Source: Sipunculus nudus (taxonomy: Eukaryota; Annelida; Sipuncula; Golfingiida; Sipunculidae). Taken from it: 64,000 nucleotides of DNA. Of the stretch, positions 49,770-62,180 are shown piece by piece. The stretch covers positions 96,816,330 to 96,880,329 of the forward strand of contig CM049307.1 in assembly GCA_026874595.1 (NCBI GenBank), written 5' to 3'. Both the position numbers and the translations under genes were made by a program. Numbering within the stretch: position 1 is the first letter of the stretch; each line of letters starts with the position of its first letter. The notes beneath the pieces are model-generated. The model saw only the letters and a list, made by a program, of their open reading frames with translations. It was not told where the DNA came from and did not search any database.

Positions 49770-50218
49770 CTGTGATTGGCTTCATGTTCGCGAGGTTAAA
49801 TATTCGCGATTTCCATTTCTTTAGTGTTTCATGAGAGGGTTTCAATTTCGCGATTTACCATACAGTAACTTACACAATGTACATAACCATTATTATATAA
49901 ATTACCATATTTTATCACAAAGTCTTAACAATTGCACAGGGTACCAAAGGACCATCAAACAGGTGGAAATTCTTCATGTTATAGTGGCAGATATACAAAA
50001 ACGTTGATATTATTTAGATTATCAATCTCCGAATTTCGGAAAACATACCGTATACGCTAATATTGTCTGCGGTATACGTGAGATGCCATTAAGGCTATAA
50101 ATAATTAGTTCCCCTGTGTAGATGTATCGTCTTATTCACGAAGGTTTTATTTCGCGATAATTTTCCTTTCGCGAATATCGCGAATTTGAACATCTCGCGA
50201 ACAAAAAGTCAACCACAG
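49770..50218. mobile_element. 449-bp TA-flanked MITE with repeated TTCGCGA motifs
   Basis: The ends are CTGTGATTGGCTTCATG + TTCGCGAGG and, reverse complemented, CTGTGGTTGACTTTTTG + TTCGCGAGA. Both are flanked by TA (49768-49769 and 50219-50220). The inverted repeat extends about 40 bp with mismatches. TTCGCGA or its complement occurs at least seven times, clustered at both ends. There is no coding frame. Confidence 0.7.
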
Positions 50219-50329
50219 TATTTAGGAAATTTGAAATGAATCAGGAACGCAATAGTCTGATGTTTGAGCTGAGTGTTAACAATGTATATATGTCGCTATA
50301 TGTATATATACTGTCGCCTGAGCTATCAT

Positions 50330-51310
50330 GGAGAGAACTTATGGCCTAGATTCTTTGTCAGAAAGAAAGATATGACTGTCAAAAGATATTTGAAACTCCA
50401 GACGGTCTCCAGCTCGTCACCTTTGACTCCGTATTGATGCCATTGTTTTTTTTCTGCACTGACCAACGTGCAATATGCTGCAGATAACGGCAAAGCGCAA
50501 GTTAGAAATTGTCCTGCCACGAAACGCTCACTCTCTTTTTGTGATGTTCCATTATGTCAGTCATGATTCTCTACATAACGATAAGTAAGTTAGTGAAAGA
50601 AAGCAGACAGCCCTGTCTGACTCCGACTGTGCTCCTATGCGGTCATGAATGTAGACGGCGTTGCTGGCCTTGTCATAAAGGTGCTCAAACCAGCGCCAGG
50701 GGCCCTTTCTTCTCGAACGAACCTCTTCAAATTTGAAACTGGGGGGATGGCAAGGACTACTTGTCTCAACGGTCTAATTGTTAGATTTCAAGGAAACACC
50801 TTTTTTTGTCAATTCTCCTGTTTGTGATTACAAAACTTTCTTATTCCGTGAAGCCTTTACCACAAAACACCCATGTGTATGAGCTGTCTTGAAACTATTC
50901 GTATCATACATGTTTGAAAGGACTACATTGCCCTCTTCACTACAGCTATGCCTACGCCACAGACACCCCGGTGCATTCTGGGTTGTAGGTTTCAAAGCCA
51001 ACAAACCCTAACCAGCAGAGCCGTACTCTTGTGATTCCGACTCTGCGCAGAGAGGTGCTCTAAACATTAGTGTATTGTGTTAGTACTGGTGTTTTGAACC
51101 TCATGGTCGCATGCCAGACCCTGTCGAATGTATTCTTATAATCCACGAAGACATGGTGGAGGTCTTGCTGGTGCTGAAGGTACTATAGTACGTACAGTTT
51201 CCTGCATGATGTTGATGATCTGAGCGGTTGTACTGACCCTAAATATGGTCTGGATCTCGCATGTTTCTGTGATATCCATGTCCGTTAGCGGCTTCAGCCT
51301 GTTTAGTGGG
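50330..51310 (-). pseudogene. Decayed LINE reverse transcriptase fragment
   Basis: On the minus strand, HVFVDYKNTFDRVWHATMRF (about 51152-51093) is a reverse-transcriptase motif A region (F-x-D-Y-x-x-A/T-F-D). GVRQGCLLS (about 50628-50602) is the motif B region. GDELETVWSFKYL (about 50420-50380) matches the palm/thumb ETV..FKYLG region. The FADD catalytic box expected near 50490 is disrupted and stops and frameshifts intervene, so it cannot encode an active enzyme. It belongs to a non-LTR retrotransposon; the clade is not assignable. Confidence 0.75.
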
Positions 51311-53584
51311 TCCTAAACTTCACATTATGTGGGTGACTATTAAACAGTTTAAGTGCCTGATTATAAGATCGTATTGGACATGTATCACGATATTCTGTTA
51401 AAGTCTGTTAAAGTGATAAACCCTATTCCCAATCTTCAGCCAGTCGGTTTGTTCATTTATTTATTATATTCGATTAAAACATTTTCTTTAAGTATTTAAT
51501 TATGAATGATTTTAATTGCTTTCTTTGAGGTAATATTTAGTAATCAACTTTACATCTATGCACTAACGGAACACTTTCTTAAAATGGTACAGTCAGTTGG
51601 AATATTTAATAAAATAAAATAAATGTTATATAAGATTTTTTTTGCATATTTTACTTTCTATATATAAGGCACAAATGAAATCTATTTATCAATTCAATCG
51701 CTTTATAAGGTTAGGATATTTTTCAATATCATACGAAACAGCCGACATCGTTAAATAGAGGTCATCCATATTTGTAACCATCATCCAAACGTTTGAAATT
51801 CGATCTTTTTTCTTGGTAAATGCCATTTCAAAAGTCACTGAAGACAATCACTATAAATGCGATCCAAAAATAAAGGCGGCGCTTCATTAAAGAATTATCA
51901 AACCAAACAATTCTAGCTTTGTTTCTTCTGTCGATGCGCGATATAATCGATATATCGGTCTATCGCAGTACAGTGATCTGCATATTGCGTATCGCGATAC
52001 AGTTTTCAAATATCGATATTTTTCGATATTTTTTTAAGCGTGCCTAAAACTGATTTTTTTACAGTAAAAATAATATGTCTGTTTCAAATTACGTCTTCTG
52101 GGATTAATGTCGCGGGCTCTAAGATAAAGCCACGACAGTGTCCTTAGACTTTTGGTAGGAAATGTTCAAGTTGGCCTGGTATACCATTGAACAAAGGTCC
52201 GTCCACTGAAAACCTGCATGTACGCTCGATGACGTATTGGAATATGAACAATATTTCCATACAGCAAACAGAAAGAAGTGCTGAACACGGTCATAATAAT
52301 TAATCATTCATTAATATTTTCCTCTTATGATAACTGCAGGAAGATTAAATTGTCAAGATAACACTATATTGTCTAAGAACGTCAGCTTTGCGATGTGGTA
52401 GATGGCTGTTCACCATGTATCCCCTTTCTCTGCTAAACCACAGCCAAGAATTATCTATAATTACCTGGTTGTTTGCACCTGTAAGATCGGAAGAAAACGT
52501 TAATTTTAAATGTTTCTTTTGGTATTGTCAACAACCAGTAAGTACTTTGCTATATACATTAGTAAGTAATATTTCCATATTTCGTGTTTGAAATAAACGG
52601 GTCTGCATAAAATTTTATTGTGTTGTTATATTACACTTGATAAAAAATTAATTAATTTTTTGTTAAAATATATAATGTACAAAACACAAATGTTTTTATA
52701 AAAATTGAATACTATGAATATATCGCGATACATATCGTAATACGCTACCAACTAATCATAATATATTGCAATTTTTTCAGAACTATTCAGAGAAAGAGAG
52801 TTCAGTGGATGTTGAAATGTGTGGTATTTGCTGGGTTTAAGTCTCAGAGGAATCAAAATGAAATATTTATTAACAGAAAGTAGGAAGAACCAATACAATA
52901 ATCCATCTCTGTGGGGTTGCATGTTCAGGTTTACTTTGGAGGTATTTTCTCTGTTTATACACTGAAGATAAACTTACAATATACATTATATAATTTTAAT
53001 TCATAAAATATGCAATAAATATAAAGTTGGTGAAAGGTTATACAGCTACTGTAAAAAAAAAAACAAAAATGCAAAACTTAAGAAAATTAAAATATATTAG
53101 GCCTTGCACTTTTACTGCGAGCTAACAATTTAACGAAAACATGTGGCAAAGGAAACAAATTCAATATAATATTTTGTTGAAGGTGAGAACAGTGTTACAC
53201 CAGTAAGTATTTTTATTACATATGGTTAATAGGGTGCATAATGTACGGTATATGTATCAGCATTTGTGTACACGGGGGTGACGGTGTCAGTGAATACTAA
53301 CAGATGGTAAAGCACATCTGTCCACCGGTCTGGAAGTATTCAAAAGCATTTCCGTTAAAATCACTATGCATGACAAATGTCCATACAGGACAGAACTGAA
53401 GTTTATTCAGGAAAAAAGCCTCAGGCCCAAAGTTTCAAACATTTCAACAATAATTCAATCAAATAATTGCATAAATAGAACAAAGTTGCAGTCTAATTAT
53501 TAAATTTAAATAATGTCATTAACACATGTAACATGACTGCATATCTTAGTATACAATGTATCTATATTGCCATCATCAGTGAGT
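51311..53584. other. Intergenic DNA, no gene seen
   Basis: At 51935-52035 a cluster of ATCGATAT, TATCGCG and ATATCG phrases occurs, with a similar phrase near 52722-52745 (TATCGCGATACATATCG). It may be the ends of an old inverted-repeat element. No coding features. Confidence 0.4.
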
Positions 53585-54140
53585 ATGAAACACATAATTT
53601 AACCAATTTTTATTCTTCGTCTCCTCAAAAAGGCATTATATACATATGCAGCAACATTTATTATTTCAACACGATTGTCTAAATTGAATAATTTAATTAA
53701 ATTTTGTTCACTTGGATAATTTAAGTCTTGTCTGAAGTATTTTAACCTCAAATCATTATATAAAATACATTCTTGCATAAAGTGAGCTTCATCCTCAACA
53801 ATATTGTATCTATGATGCAAACAATATTTACAGATCCTCTCTTCACGAGATATATCATTTTGACGACCTTATTTCTATAGCCAATTCATGGTTGGAGCAT
53901 CGATGTTTAGCAAGTTCTATGTGATGTTTCTTATTTGGAACCTAATATAAATACTTTTGAAGAGTTAGCATAGATTTAAAAGCACCTTAATAATATAATT
54001 TACTACACAACTCAACATCATTATGCCAGTTTTGAATAGCCATGTCTTTTATTCTCATTTCAGATTCTTTCAAAAATTTATTCACATCTCCAACATGTCC
54101 ATACAATTCGTATCTAATGCCTGGGCGAGATGCCACAAAT
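53585..54140 (-). pseudogene. C-terminal remnant of a non-LTR retrotransposon ORF2
   Basis: Minus-strand frames read YELYGHVGDVNKFLKESEM, then after stops and frameshifts RICKYCLHHRYNIVEDEAHF and CILYNDLR. The CxxC followed by IEDE-HFM..C.LY.DLR is the zinc-knuckle-like tail seen at the end of many invertebrate LINE and related ORFs. The longest intact piece is 73 residues (53820-53599). It is broken and non-functional. Confidence 0.65.
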
Positions 54141-55332
54141 ATATCATTTTACAATGTAAATGATATATACAGAGAGTTGTGTAAATCGGTTTACCAAAAG
54201 CTCGATGAACAAGATGCGTCACATGCAGGAGAAGTCCCGCGATAGTGAGGTATATTAAAACAGAAGCAAGTATAGAAAATTGGGGTAAAGGGGCTTTGAA
54301 GATGTACTGTTGATAATATGTATAGATTACTTACGAGTTAGTTAACATCTAATTTTAAAATTCCAAATAAGTCAGTTATCCTTTCCTCCAACTGGGCGAT
54401 CGAAATGTCCCTGCGAATATTTCAACGGGGGAAAGTGGAGGGCAAACTGTAAATTTAAGGTAAACTTAAAAAAACTATACAAACCGTTAGAGGGTTTCAT
54501 TTATAATATGGCATTAAAAAGGCAGAAAATTGGAGAGATAATTACAAATGATGTTTGAGAACGTTAAATGGGCAGGGTGTCGTGTCAAACAAGGTGGTAA
54601 TGATACACAAAATCAAATTTGTAGTAGTTTACATCGTTATGGTATCACTATGGTTACATATAGCGTGTCATTTTATGATTATCTGGCTAAAAACCAAGCT
54701 TTGAATGGTCCTACAGTCAGAATATCGCGCTTCACACTGGACGATCGGGCACCCTGAAACGAGCGTCCCAAAGAAATTCCTAGCATCACAGACACATGCA
54801 TGTATATATAGTAAGCTCTCCTTGATGTTTCGTTTATGTGGTTGACGCGAGCGTCCTCTGGTTCGTAGACCGTTCACTATTCTACATCCCTGAATTTCTC
54901 CTTCAAAAAAAAAGCTGCTCAAATTTATAATAATAGTAAAAATTACCATAAACCATTTTTCTGTTCAGCAACGTGATAGTTAAAGATACAAACGATCATT
55001 GTAGGTACTTGTAAAAATTACCTGGTGTATAAACAGGTACACCTTGGCACGTGCGAAACTTGTTGACCAGTGCGACATACAGACGGCGAATAGGCTACTC
55101 TGTGTTCTTTGAGGGCTTGGCAAAATGTCCTTAGAACAGCTAATACCCTTTCTGGGAACATCAGGCAAATAGTGGGAGTTTTGACTTATAGTCTTGCTAA
55201 TTTTACTAAGCTTTAAAAAGTCTATCTCATTCGATATTCTCTAATAATTACAAGACACTCTTCAGAGAAACACACCCACGAATACATACTAACAAATATT
55301 ATTCATGTATCAATATAACCAAATAGTATGAC
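54141..55332. other. Intergenic DNA, no gene seen
   Basis: Only chance open frames (54042-54245 overlaps the LINE relic; 54548-54757; 54668-54949). No motif, RNA gene or repeat boundary recognised. Confidence 0.4.
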
Positions 55333-55560
55333 CGAGGGGTCTGGACAGCCCAGCGGTAAAACGCCCGGCCCTCTCCGCTGACGACTCGGGTTCGATCCCA
55401 GGTGTTGCCATGAGAGTGGGTTGTAGTGGCCCGTCCAAGGTCGGTGGTTTTCTCCGGGTCCCCCAGCTTCCTCCACCTCTCTCACTACACGGGCGTAACT
55501 TGTAGCCACCGTAAACTCGCTTTCAAGTTCAGACCTTCCATTACAAAAACACGTACTGTC
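55333..55560 (+). mobile_element. tRNA-derived SINE
   Basis: The head has an A-box-like GCCCAGCGGTAAAACG (about 55348) and a B box GGTTCGATCCC (55389-55399), spaced as in a tRNA. The body has GGTCGGTGGTTTTCTCCGGG then TCCCCCAGCTTCCTCCACC, a central block like that shared by several molluscan and other invertebrate SINE families. No clean poly-A tail or target duplication was found. Family naming would need a repeat library. Confidence 0.7.
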
Positions 55561-55673
55561 AAACTTTTGGTGGAGGAAGCGGTGCAGACATAGTTTTGGC
55601 TATGCGCTATGACAAGCTCGAGCGCCAACTTCACATGAATCATAAAAAAAACTAGACGACCATAGGCCGAGCG

Positions 55674-57016
55674 CTTGCCGGAAATGACGTGGAAATAGTA
55701 AAATGAATAGGAAATGAGGAAGAGGGAGAAAATGAGCCATAGTTTGTGAAGATATTACCAATATTGACAAAGTAAGAAGGAAATAAGATATTGACGTGTT
55801 TTGATGACCTTGACCTTGAAATTCGACCTATTAAGAAATTCAGCTCCCAGAAATCGTCGCAATACGTGTTATGTGTAAGACACAAAGTGATTCTTGCAAA
55901 ACTGTGGCCAGTAGAATGCTATACGTAAGACCCAGGAACCAGCAAGAAGGCGAAATCGAGGACAACCGACAAACAGACGGAGATACTGACAAAGTGACAC
56001 AGGGTTGAGACAAGATGACTTGACCAGGTTATGGAGAAGACCCCGAGAAACAAACTAAGCTATAGTTTATCTAATTAAGGTTAATAATTTTGGAGATATG
56101 GCAAAAAAATGATATGTTGTGGAGGTTCGAGTGTAGCGGTTATAGCGGTCATATCCCTAGCGGTCAAATCCCGAAAATGAAAAAGAAAATCACATTCGAG
56201 ATATTAGTGTAAGACATAAGATGTACCAGAACTGAAAGGATTCCTGCAAAACTGTGGCCTGTATATTGCTAATTGTAAGATGCATGGACCATCAAGCTGG
56301 CGAAATTGAGGAGTACTGACAAACAGACAGACAAACTGACAAAGTGACACACAGTTGCGCCCAGTCGACTAGACTAAGTTATGAAGAAGAACAAAAGGAA
56401 GGAAATAAGCTACAGTTTATGTAATAAAGATTTATAGTTGTGGAGATATAGCTAAAATGTATTGTTGTTGTGGTTCCACTGCAGCGCCTCCTTGCGGCCA
56501 TTTCCCGAAAATGAAAAATCGCTTTTGAGATATTACTATAACACATATAATGTACCAGTTTCAAAAGGATTGCTGCAAAACTGTGGCCTGTAGATAGCTA
56601 ATTGTAAGATGCCAGAACCAGCAAGTTGGCGAAATTGAAGACAACTTACAAACAGACAGACATTCTGAAAAAGTGACACACAGTTGAGACCAGTAGACTA
56701 GACTAAGTTATGGGGAAGAACCAGAAGCAGATATTTAGCCTAAGTTTATAAAGATAGGACCAATATTATCGAAGTTATCACGAAAATAAAATTTCGTCGA
56801 TTCCGATAACCTTAACCTTGACCTTTGACCTATATTAACTAAAATCAAAAGGCTTACGGGACTTATGGTTTTCTATCAAATGTGTAAGTTTGAAAGTGAT
56901 CCCTACAAAACTGAGGCCAGAAAAGAGGAGACAGACAAAAAGACAGAAAGACGGACAAAGAACAGACATACGCAACTGACCAACATGCTTCCCGAAATCA
57001 GAGATTTCCGGCAAGC
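55674..57016 (+). mobile_element. Helentron/HINE-like element of family C with tandem core
   Basis: The left motif is CTTGCCGGAAAT (55674-55685). The right end is a hairpin: GCTTCCCGAAATC (56987-56999), loop AGA, GATTTCCGGCAAGC (57003-57016). The second arm contains the exact reverse complement of the left motif. In between, ACTGTGGCC or ACTGAGGCC recurs at 55901, 56251, 56580 and 56910 (spacing 350, 329, 330), each unit ending in an ACAGACAGACA-type stretch and GACAAAGTGACACA. It has the same layout as families A and B with unrelated end motifs. Confidence 0.65.
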
Positions 57017-57029
57017 AAAAACCCATAAA

Positions 57030-58255
57030 CAGAGAAAATAGGAGATTAGAGCTTCGAACGCGAAAAAAAAAACCCCTAAATATACGGAAATTAACAATAT
57101 TCTCCCTAAATTCCGGGAAGCAGGAGGATTAATATACAAAAAGAGACATACACAACCAACAGGTTGCAAACGTGATCTCCTTTTAACTTCAGTGGAGGCA
57201 AAAATATCTTACCTATTTTGGTCAAGGTCTTGTCAGAACGAGACATCAAAAGTACCCCGACCTTTCATTTACACCACTCTCCTTTCATTTACTTTTATTG
57301 CTAAATAACTGCAGGATTTATCGCCATGGTAATTGCAATTTTCACACCTTCTCCGTGCATTAAATTTGCGCACGAACCTCAACAAGTTCTTTTCGGAAAA
57401 CACATATTGGCGACTTAAGTGTAGGCTAAACGCCATAAGTCAAGGCCCATTAGGAAAAGACAATACGAGCATGCGGCTCAAAACGAGGTCTTATCGGGCA
57501 AGAGAAATTCAAAAATACGTAAGACCAGTGGTGGTATTACAGGCGGAGCGTTTAACAATGTGTTAGGACTGACGCCTCAACCAGCCGTGCTATAGCCGGG
57601 ACCCTGAGACTATTTCTACGGCACCTGTACCTCATCTGGTAATTATGTTTATATGGTCGCCATAAATCATCGTGTCTGCCATTTTTAAATGCCCCGGTAT
57701 TTTTATTCGCTTTGTATTTGTGTTTCAGTATTTCGCGTTTATAGTGATGCGATCCAGGGTGTATTCGAATTCAGCCAATATAAACGTTAAAGTACCAAAT
57801 ATCCTCCTATATATTCGCAGGTAAATACACGAATGATGTCTAAATGAATGTAACAGGACACTTTACAGTTATATAACAGTAATACAAGTAGTTTGGAACA
57901 AGCATATATGTCTATTGACACAATATAATGCCCTATGCTAGATCTAGGTTTGCATGCATATGACCTTACTGAATTACATTTGTCTTCATTACCATGACTA
58001 TTAATATCATGAGGTGGACTTGGTCATGTTTTAGCCATTTAAATGAATTACTACAGGTTTCTGTGAATATGGGAAAGCACTGGAGTCAAAGAAAAGATAT
58101 AGTGAGTTCGGATCGCAGTCGAGGCTTAATGGGAAGACCCTGACCCACTGCCATATTTCACTCACAAACTAATATGCGCCTTTCGGGGGCTCCACGGTGG
58201 TATGACCCATTGGAAATCTAGGGCCTAGGTGTAGGTCACTGGGCCTGATTACCAG
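57030..58255. other. Intergenic DNA, no gene seen
   Basis: The frame at 57333-57566 (77 residues) is basic but has no recognisable motif, and no splice partner was found. Confidence 0.35.
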
Positions 58256-58306
58256 CAGGATATAAAAAGGAGGGAAGCGTGTGAAATTCTTAGTTAAGCT
58301 AGCATT

Positions 58307-58423
58307 ATGGAGGCGGTTACCGCCAAAAAAGGAAAGAAAGGAAAAATCAGAACGCTATTGATAATACATAAAAAGAAGATGCATAAGCATAGGATAAATG
58401 GTTTGGGATATGATGATTCATAA
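58307..58423 (+). CDS. Possible small lysine-rich ORF (38 aa), unproven
   Basis: The frame starts at ATG 58307 with A at -3 and G at +4 and encodes MEAVTAKKGKKGKIRTLLI, then a His/Lys-rich stretch, ending at TAA 58421-58423. GATATAAAAAG lies about 46 bases upstream (58259-58269) and could act as a TATA box. There is no homology I can recognise, and the frame is short enough to be chance. Confidence 0.2.
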   Translation: MEAVTAKKGKKGKIRTLLIIHKKKMHKHRINGLGYDDS

Positions 58424-59916
58424 GAACATATTTATATTTAAATGGAGGAATGACAGAAACTAAGCAGTTTCATAAATTCCATATGTGACTATATTCGGTG
58501 ACTGGTCGGATATCCATTAGGTTTCAGTCGTATGACATTGCTCCGTTGGCTTGATTATTTATCACGCTATATTTACCGATCACGTATGTTAATAAAAAAC
58601 AGGTATCTCTGCCGTTGCGAGATGCCTAGATCGTATCGCTGCTCTGTGGATACTTTCTACATCAGCCCGGCTAGTGCTGTGTTAGCTCGTTTAAGTGCAT
58701 TTGGGTCAGGCGCGCGGACCCAAATGGAAGAAATCGGCAAGCTCCCTCTAAAGTGCATTATTTTACGTAAGCATATTTCCCTTAGACGACAACCGTATTG
58801 ACCCTAGGGCCTTCTAGTCGACACGACTGCCCTTAGGTCAGCATGAAGACCATTATTAATCAAAGCGGATAATTACATACAGCTATATGGCAACTACACG
58901 TATATTTATGCGAATGAAACAACATATGATGAATACTGATATGGTCTGACGTCAGGGCAGCAAATATCAGACAATGGTTTACAGGTCTGTCAACAGTGAA
59001 CAAAAAGTTATCTTAATTGCTAAAATACAAGAAAAAAAGCAGTTGAACTTTTACACAATGTAGTCCTATACCAATCCGGCTCGAACCATTTGAGCTCGGA
59101 CCGTCATTTGTTTGTTTTATATTCATGAGTATTAAATGGGTTTTCAGCAGTTACCAGGAACACACTAATAAAATGGTGAACGAACTGAGCGGCATTTGGT
59201 GCCAAATATGGCCGCCACACGTTGCATATACAACGTATCTGATAACACGTCACCGGTTTTTTGGTCAATTACCTGCATGTGTCATCTGTCACGTTGAAAT
59301 TATAGGGCGGGACCGCAGAAACGCCTCGGTTTGCTAATTAACTTTATATCGATGCCATGAGTTGTGTTTTGGTGACCATGCCGATTGTGCGTCTGCATTT
59401 TTTGCTTTAGATCTATTCAAATACTAAAAAGCAGGACCATAAAATAATGTGCATGTGTGAAGCTATGTGAAAAATGTGAGAAACTATGCCGGGAATGTTA
59501 TAGAAGTAAACATGCCTCGCTTCGGCAGTTGCAGTTTCAGTATGGCGTCCGTCCTTTCCCCTCGTGTGACGGTAGACATACCGCACGTTTACCAAAGGAA
59601 TTAAACAAATTAAACAAATACAAGATACACTTAAACCACGCAATGCAATCATGCATGGTCCTCCTCAGGTAAGACACACGTGGCGTCCAACGTACTTTTG
59701 TCAAGAGCGTTTTACATCAACAGAAATTAATAAAAATTTGGATATCAGGAAAATATGACTCGGTCCTATATATGAAAGTTGAAACCTGTTGATTTTAGAT
59801 GAGACGGAATACAGTATAATGTTAATAAAGATTATGATGTTCTGACGACTTGGTACATGCTTGATATGCAATATTAATACTTCACCGACTAATATGCCAA
59901 TATCACGCATGCAGTG

Positions 59917-59919
<3 letters not shown>
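58424..59919. other. Intergenic DNA, no gene seen
   Basis: The frames at 58532-58801, 59125-59337 and 59413-59672 lack domain features and splice context. Confidence 0.35.

Positions 59920-59973
<54 letters not shown>
59920..59973. repeat. (AT)n microsatellite
   Basis: About 27 AT units, uninterrupted. Confidence 0.97.
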
Positions 59974-59979
<6 letters not shown>

Positions 59980-60039
59980 TAGTTGGAAATGAATGTTATG
60001 GAAGTCATATTACGGTTAAAATATTTATTCAAAATTTCT

Positions 60040-60335
60040 CTTCATAATAATACAGGTTTTACAGCCAATTGCATTAGATCAGTTCCAAAGTAAACTATCT
60101 GTGTACGCGGGGACTATTACTGTATTCAACAAACATGCACAGTAGGGCCCTAAGAATGAACTGACCAACCATCTTTCAACAAAGTTTTCTCTTCCTAAAA
60201 ATTCAGGTTTAACCTCCAATGGCATATGATCAGTTCCAAAGAAAATTCTCTCCGTCCGCGGGAACTATTTCTATACTCAACAAACAGACACGTAGGGCCT
60301 ACAGGGAGGCCCCAAGAATGAACTGGTCAACCATA
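60040..60335 (+). repeat. Two-copy tandem duplication, 151-bp offset
   Basis: GATCAGTTCCAAAG begins at 60077 and again at 60228. Following blocks align: CGCGGGGACTATT with CGCGGGAACTATT, TCAACAAACA, GTAGGGCC, and AAGAATGAACTG with CAACCAT. The copies are moderately diverged. Confidence 0.8.
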
Positions 60336-60798
60336 CTGAGCCATTCTCAGGCCTCAATTATAGCTTCACCTAATACCCTATCCCCTAGAGTAATCAACCC
60401 CCACAAGTAACGGTCCCCACCCCCGACCTTATGTACTTATAATGCCTATAGACATGTGACCACAATGTTGACATGTCGTCTTTCAGTAGCCAAAAGGACA
60501 CAAGCGTCCCCCAACAATGACGGAATCCCAGCGTTTGGTGCGAGTCTTTATTTGTGGTGCATGCATGCTATACCTTCAGCCTTCGCTGCATTTTGCGTTG
60601 ACTCACTGCACAGAAAAGCTAGCCTGTGTTTGGATCGTTCCGCAGGTACTTTCCTTAGAATTCTCACGTCACAGTTCAGAGGGGATTTAATGTCAGTCAC
60701 TAACGACCTAATTTGAAGGGAAGGGTACAAGACACAAAACTATCGTCGAGTAAGGTAAAGTATAGTTTTATGTGTAAATTGTTTATTTGTTAATGAAA

Positions 60799-60801
<3 letters not shown>

Positions 60802-60857
<56 letters not shown>
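60802..60857. repeat. (AT)n microsatellite
   Basis: About 28 AT units. Confidence 0.97.
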
Positions 60858-60860
<3 letters not shown>

Positions 60861-60929
60861 TGTTAATATTTAACACTGATCCCACGAAACAGTAGGCCCA
60901 CTGCAGTACAAACCAAATGTATATTAACT

Positions 60930-60933
<4 letters not shown>

Positions 60934-60991
<58 letters not shown>
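60934..60991. repeat. (AT)n microsatellite
   Basis: An AT run with one TTT interruption, followed by further ATATAT near 61010. Confidence 0.95.
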
Positions 60992-60992
<1 letters not shown>

Positions 60993-61397
60993 GCCAACAA
61001 TATATAATCGCAATATATATCCAGAATTATCTCATTTAAAAGAACTATTTATACTCGAGGGGAAAAATACATGTAGTCGCTCTTTAATACCCCTTTTACG
61101 GTGATGATAAGGCGACAGCTATTAACGATTAAGTTTATAGGCTTTGACTTTTTATGAACTGACGGTAATAGTGATGAAACTCAGTGAAGCGTTACATTTT
61201 TACTTTTAGACATTCCAGGTAAACCAAGAATGTTGGATCTCATCGTGCTCGCGTTCACGTTGCGGAGACCTCGTTAAACTGTCGTCTGCTGAGCTTCGTA
61301 TCGTCTGCCGACCCTTGAGTCACGCCGTGTGGGTACCACCGTTATTTCTGAAAGAGCCAGTGTTGGCGATAGTCGTATTAAGTTCTCTGTTATCGTC

Positions 61398-61576
61398 ATG
61401 TATCGAAACAGGTGTACAGGTGTGCTTGTACTGTTCTGTACTATAACTTTAGTACAAGGGGAATTATTCACGGCTTTGGTCCAATTGGAGCGATTACTAC
61501 ACACGGAGCTGGCCCTGTCACGTGACTTGAAACTGTTTGTTCAAAGGGAGAGGGACAGGATAGACCTGGCTGAAAA
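61398..61576 (+). CDS. P4HA: P4HA coding exon 1
   Basis: 59 codons plus two bases, ending at donor GTAAGT (61577). Signal peptide about 1-21, then the start of the N-terminal dimerisation domain. Confidence 0.78.
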
Positions 61577-62117
61577 GTAAGTAACTCATAAACATTTTGT
61601 ATTTATCAGGCGCTTAGACTAGTTAAACAACAAATAGGTTGTGGAGATATGATTTATACATACGCATATTCACCACGCAGTGTGATCGCTTATTATTGTC
61701 GTTCAGTCATGCAGCTCTCGGTTGTTGTCATTGGTATGAGTTCTTTTACTTATATAATTAGATAAGGACACTCAACTGCTTACGGGGAAGTCTTTATATA
61801 GACTTTCTGCCCGATATACGACCGTTTGTCAACAGTTCCCAGAACACACTCTCGCGAAAACATACTTTAAGCTTGTGATGACAGGTTTGACAGGTTAATA
61901 TATAGGGACAGAAAGGAAATTGTTACAGCTTAACAAGAGGAGCATCTGCGTGAAAGGAGACGCACAACAAGCATGAAATTGTACTTTGTGTAATTTTAGA
62001 TGCATGTATAATAAAAACTATTCATTTAAAGAAGAAATAGCTGATAACATTGTAATTATACATACAGTATGCCTCCAAAGTTATAATGTTATATATAATT
62101 AAAAGTCTCCCTTTCTT

Positions 62118-62180
<63 letters not shown>

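Noticed and set aside
55339-55409. Functional tRNA gene
   Set aside because: Followed directly by a conserved SINE body and lacks a good acceptor stem; called a SINE.
58532-58801. 89-aa plus-strand frame
   Set aside because: No motif, signal peptide or splice context; basic composition alone is not evidence.
61329-61397. Upstream in-frame ATG as the P4HA start
   Set aside because: It would place 23 polar residues before an obvious signal peptide; not excluded, but less likely.
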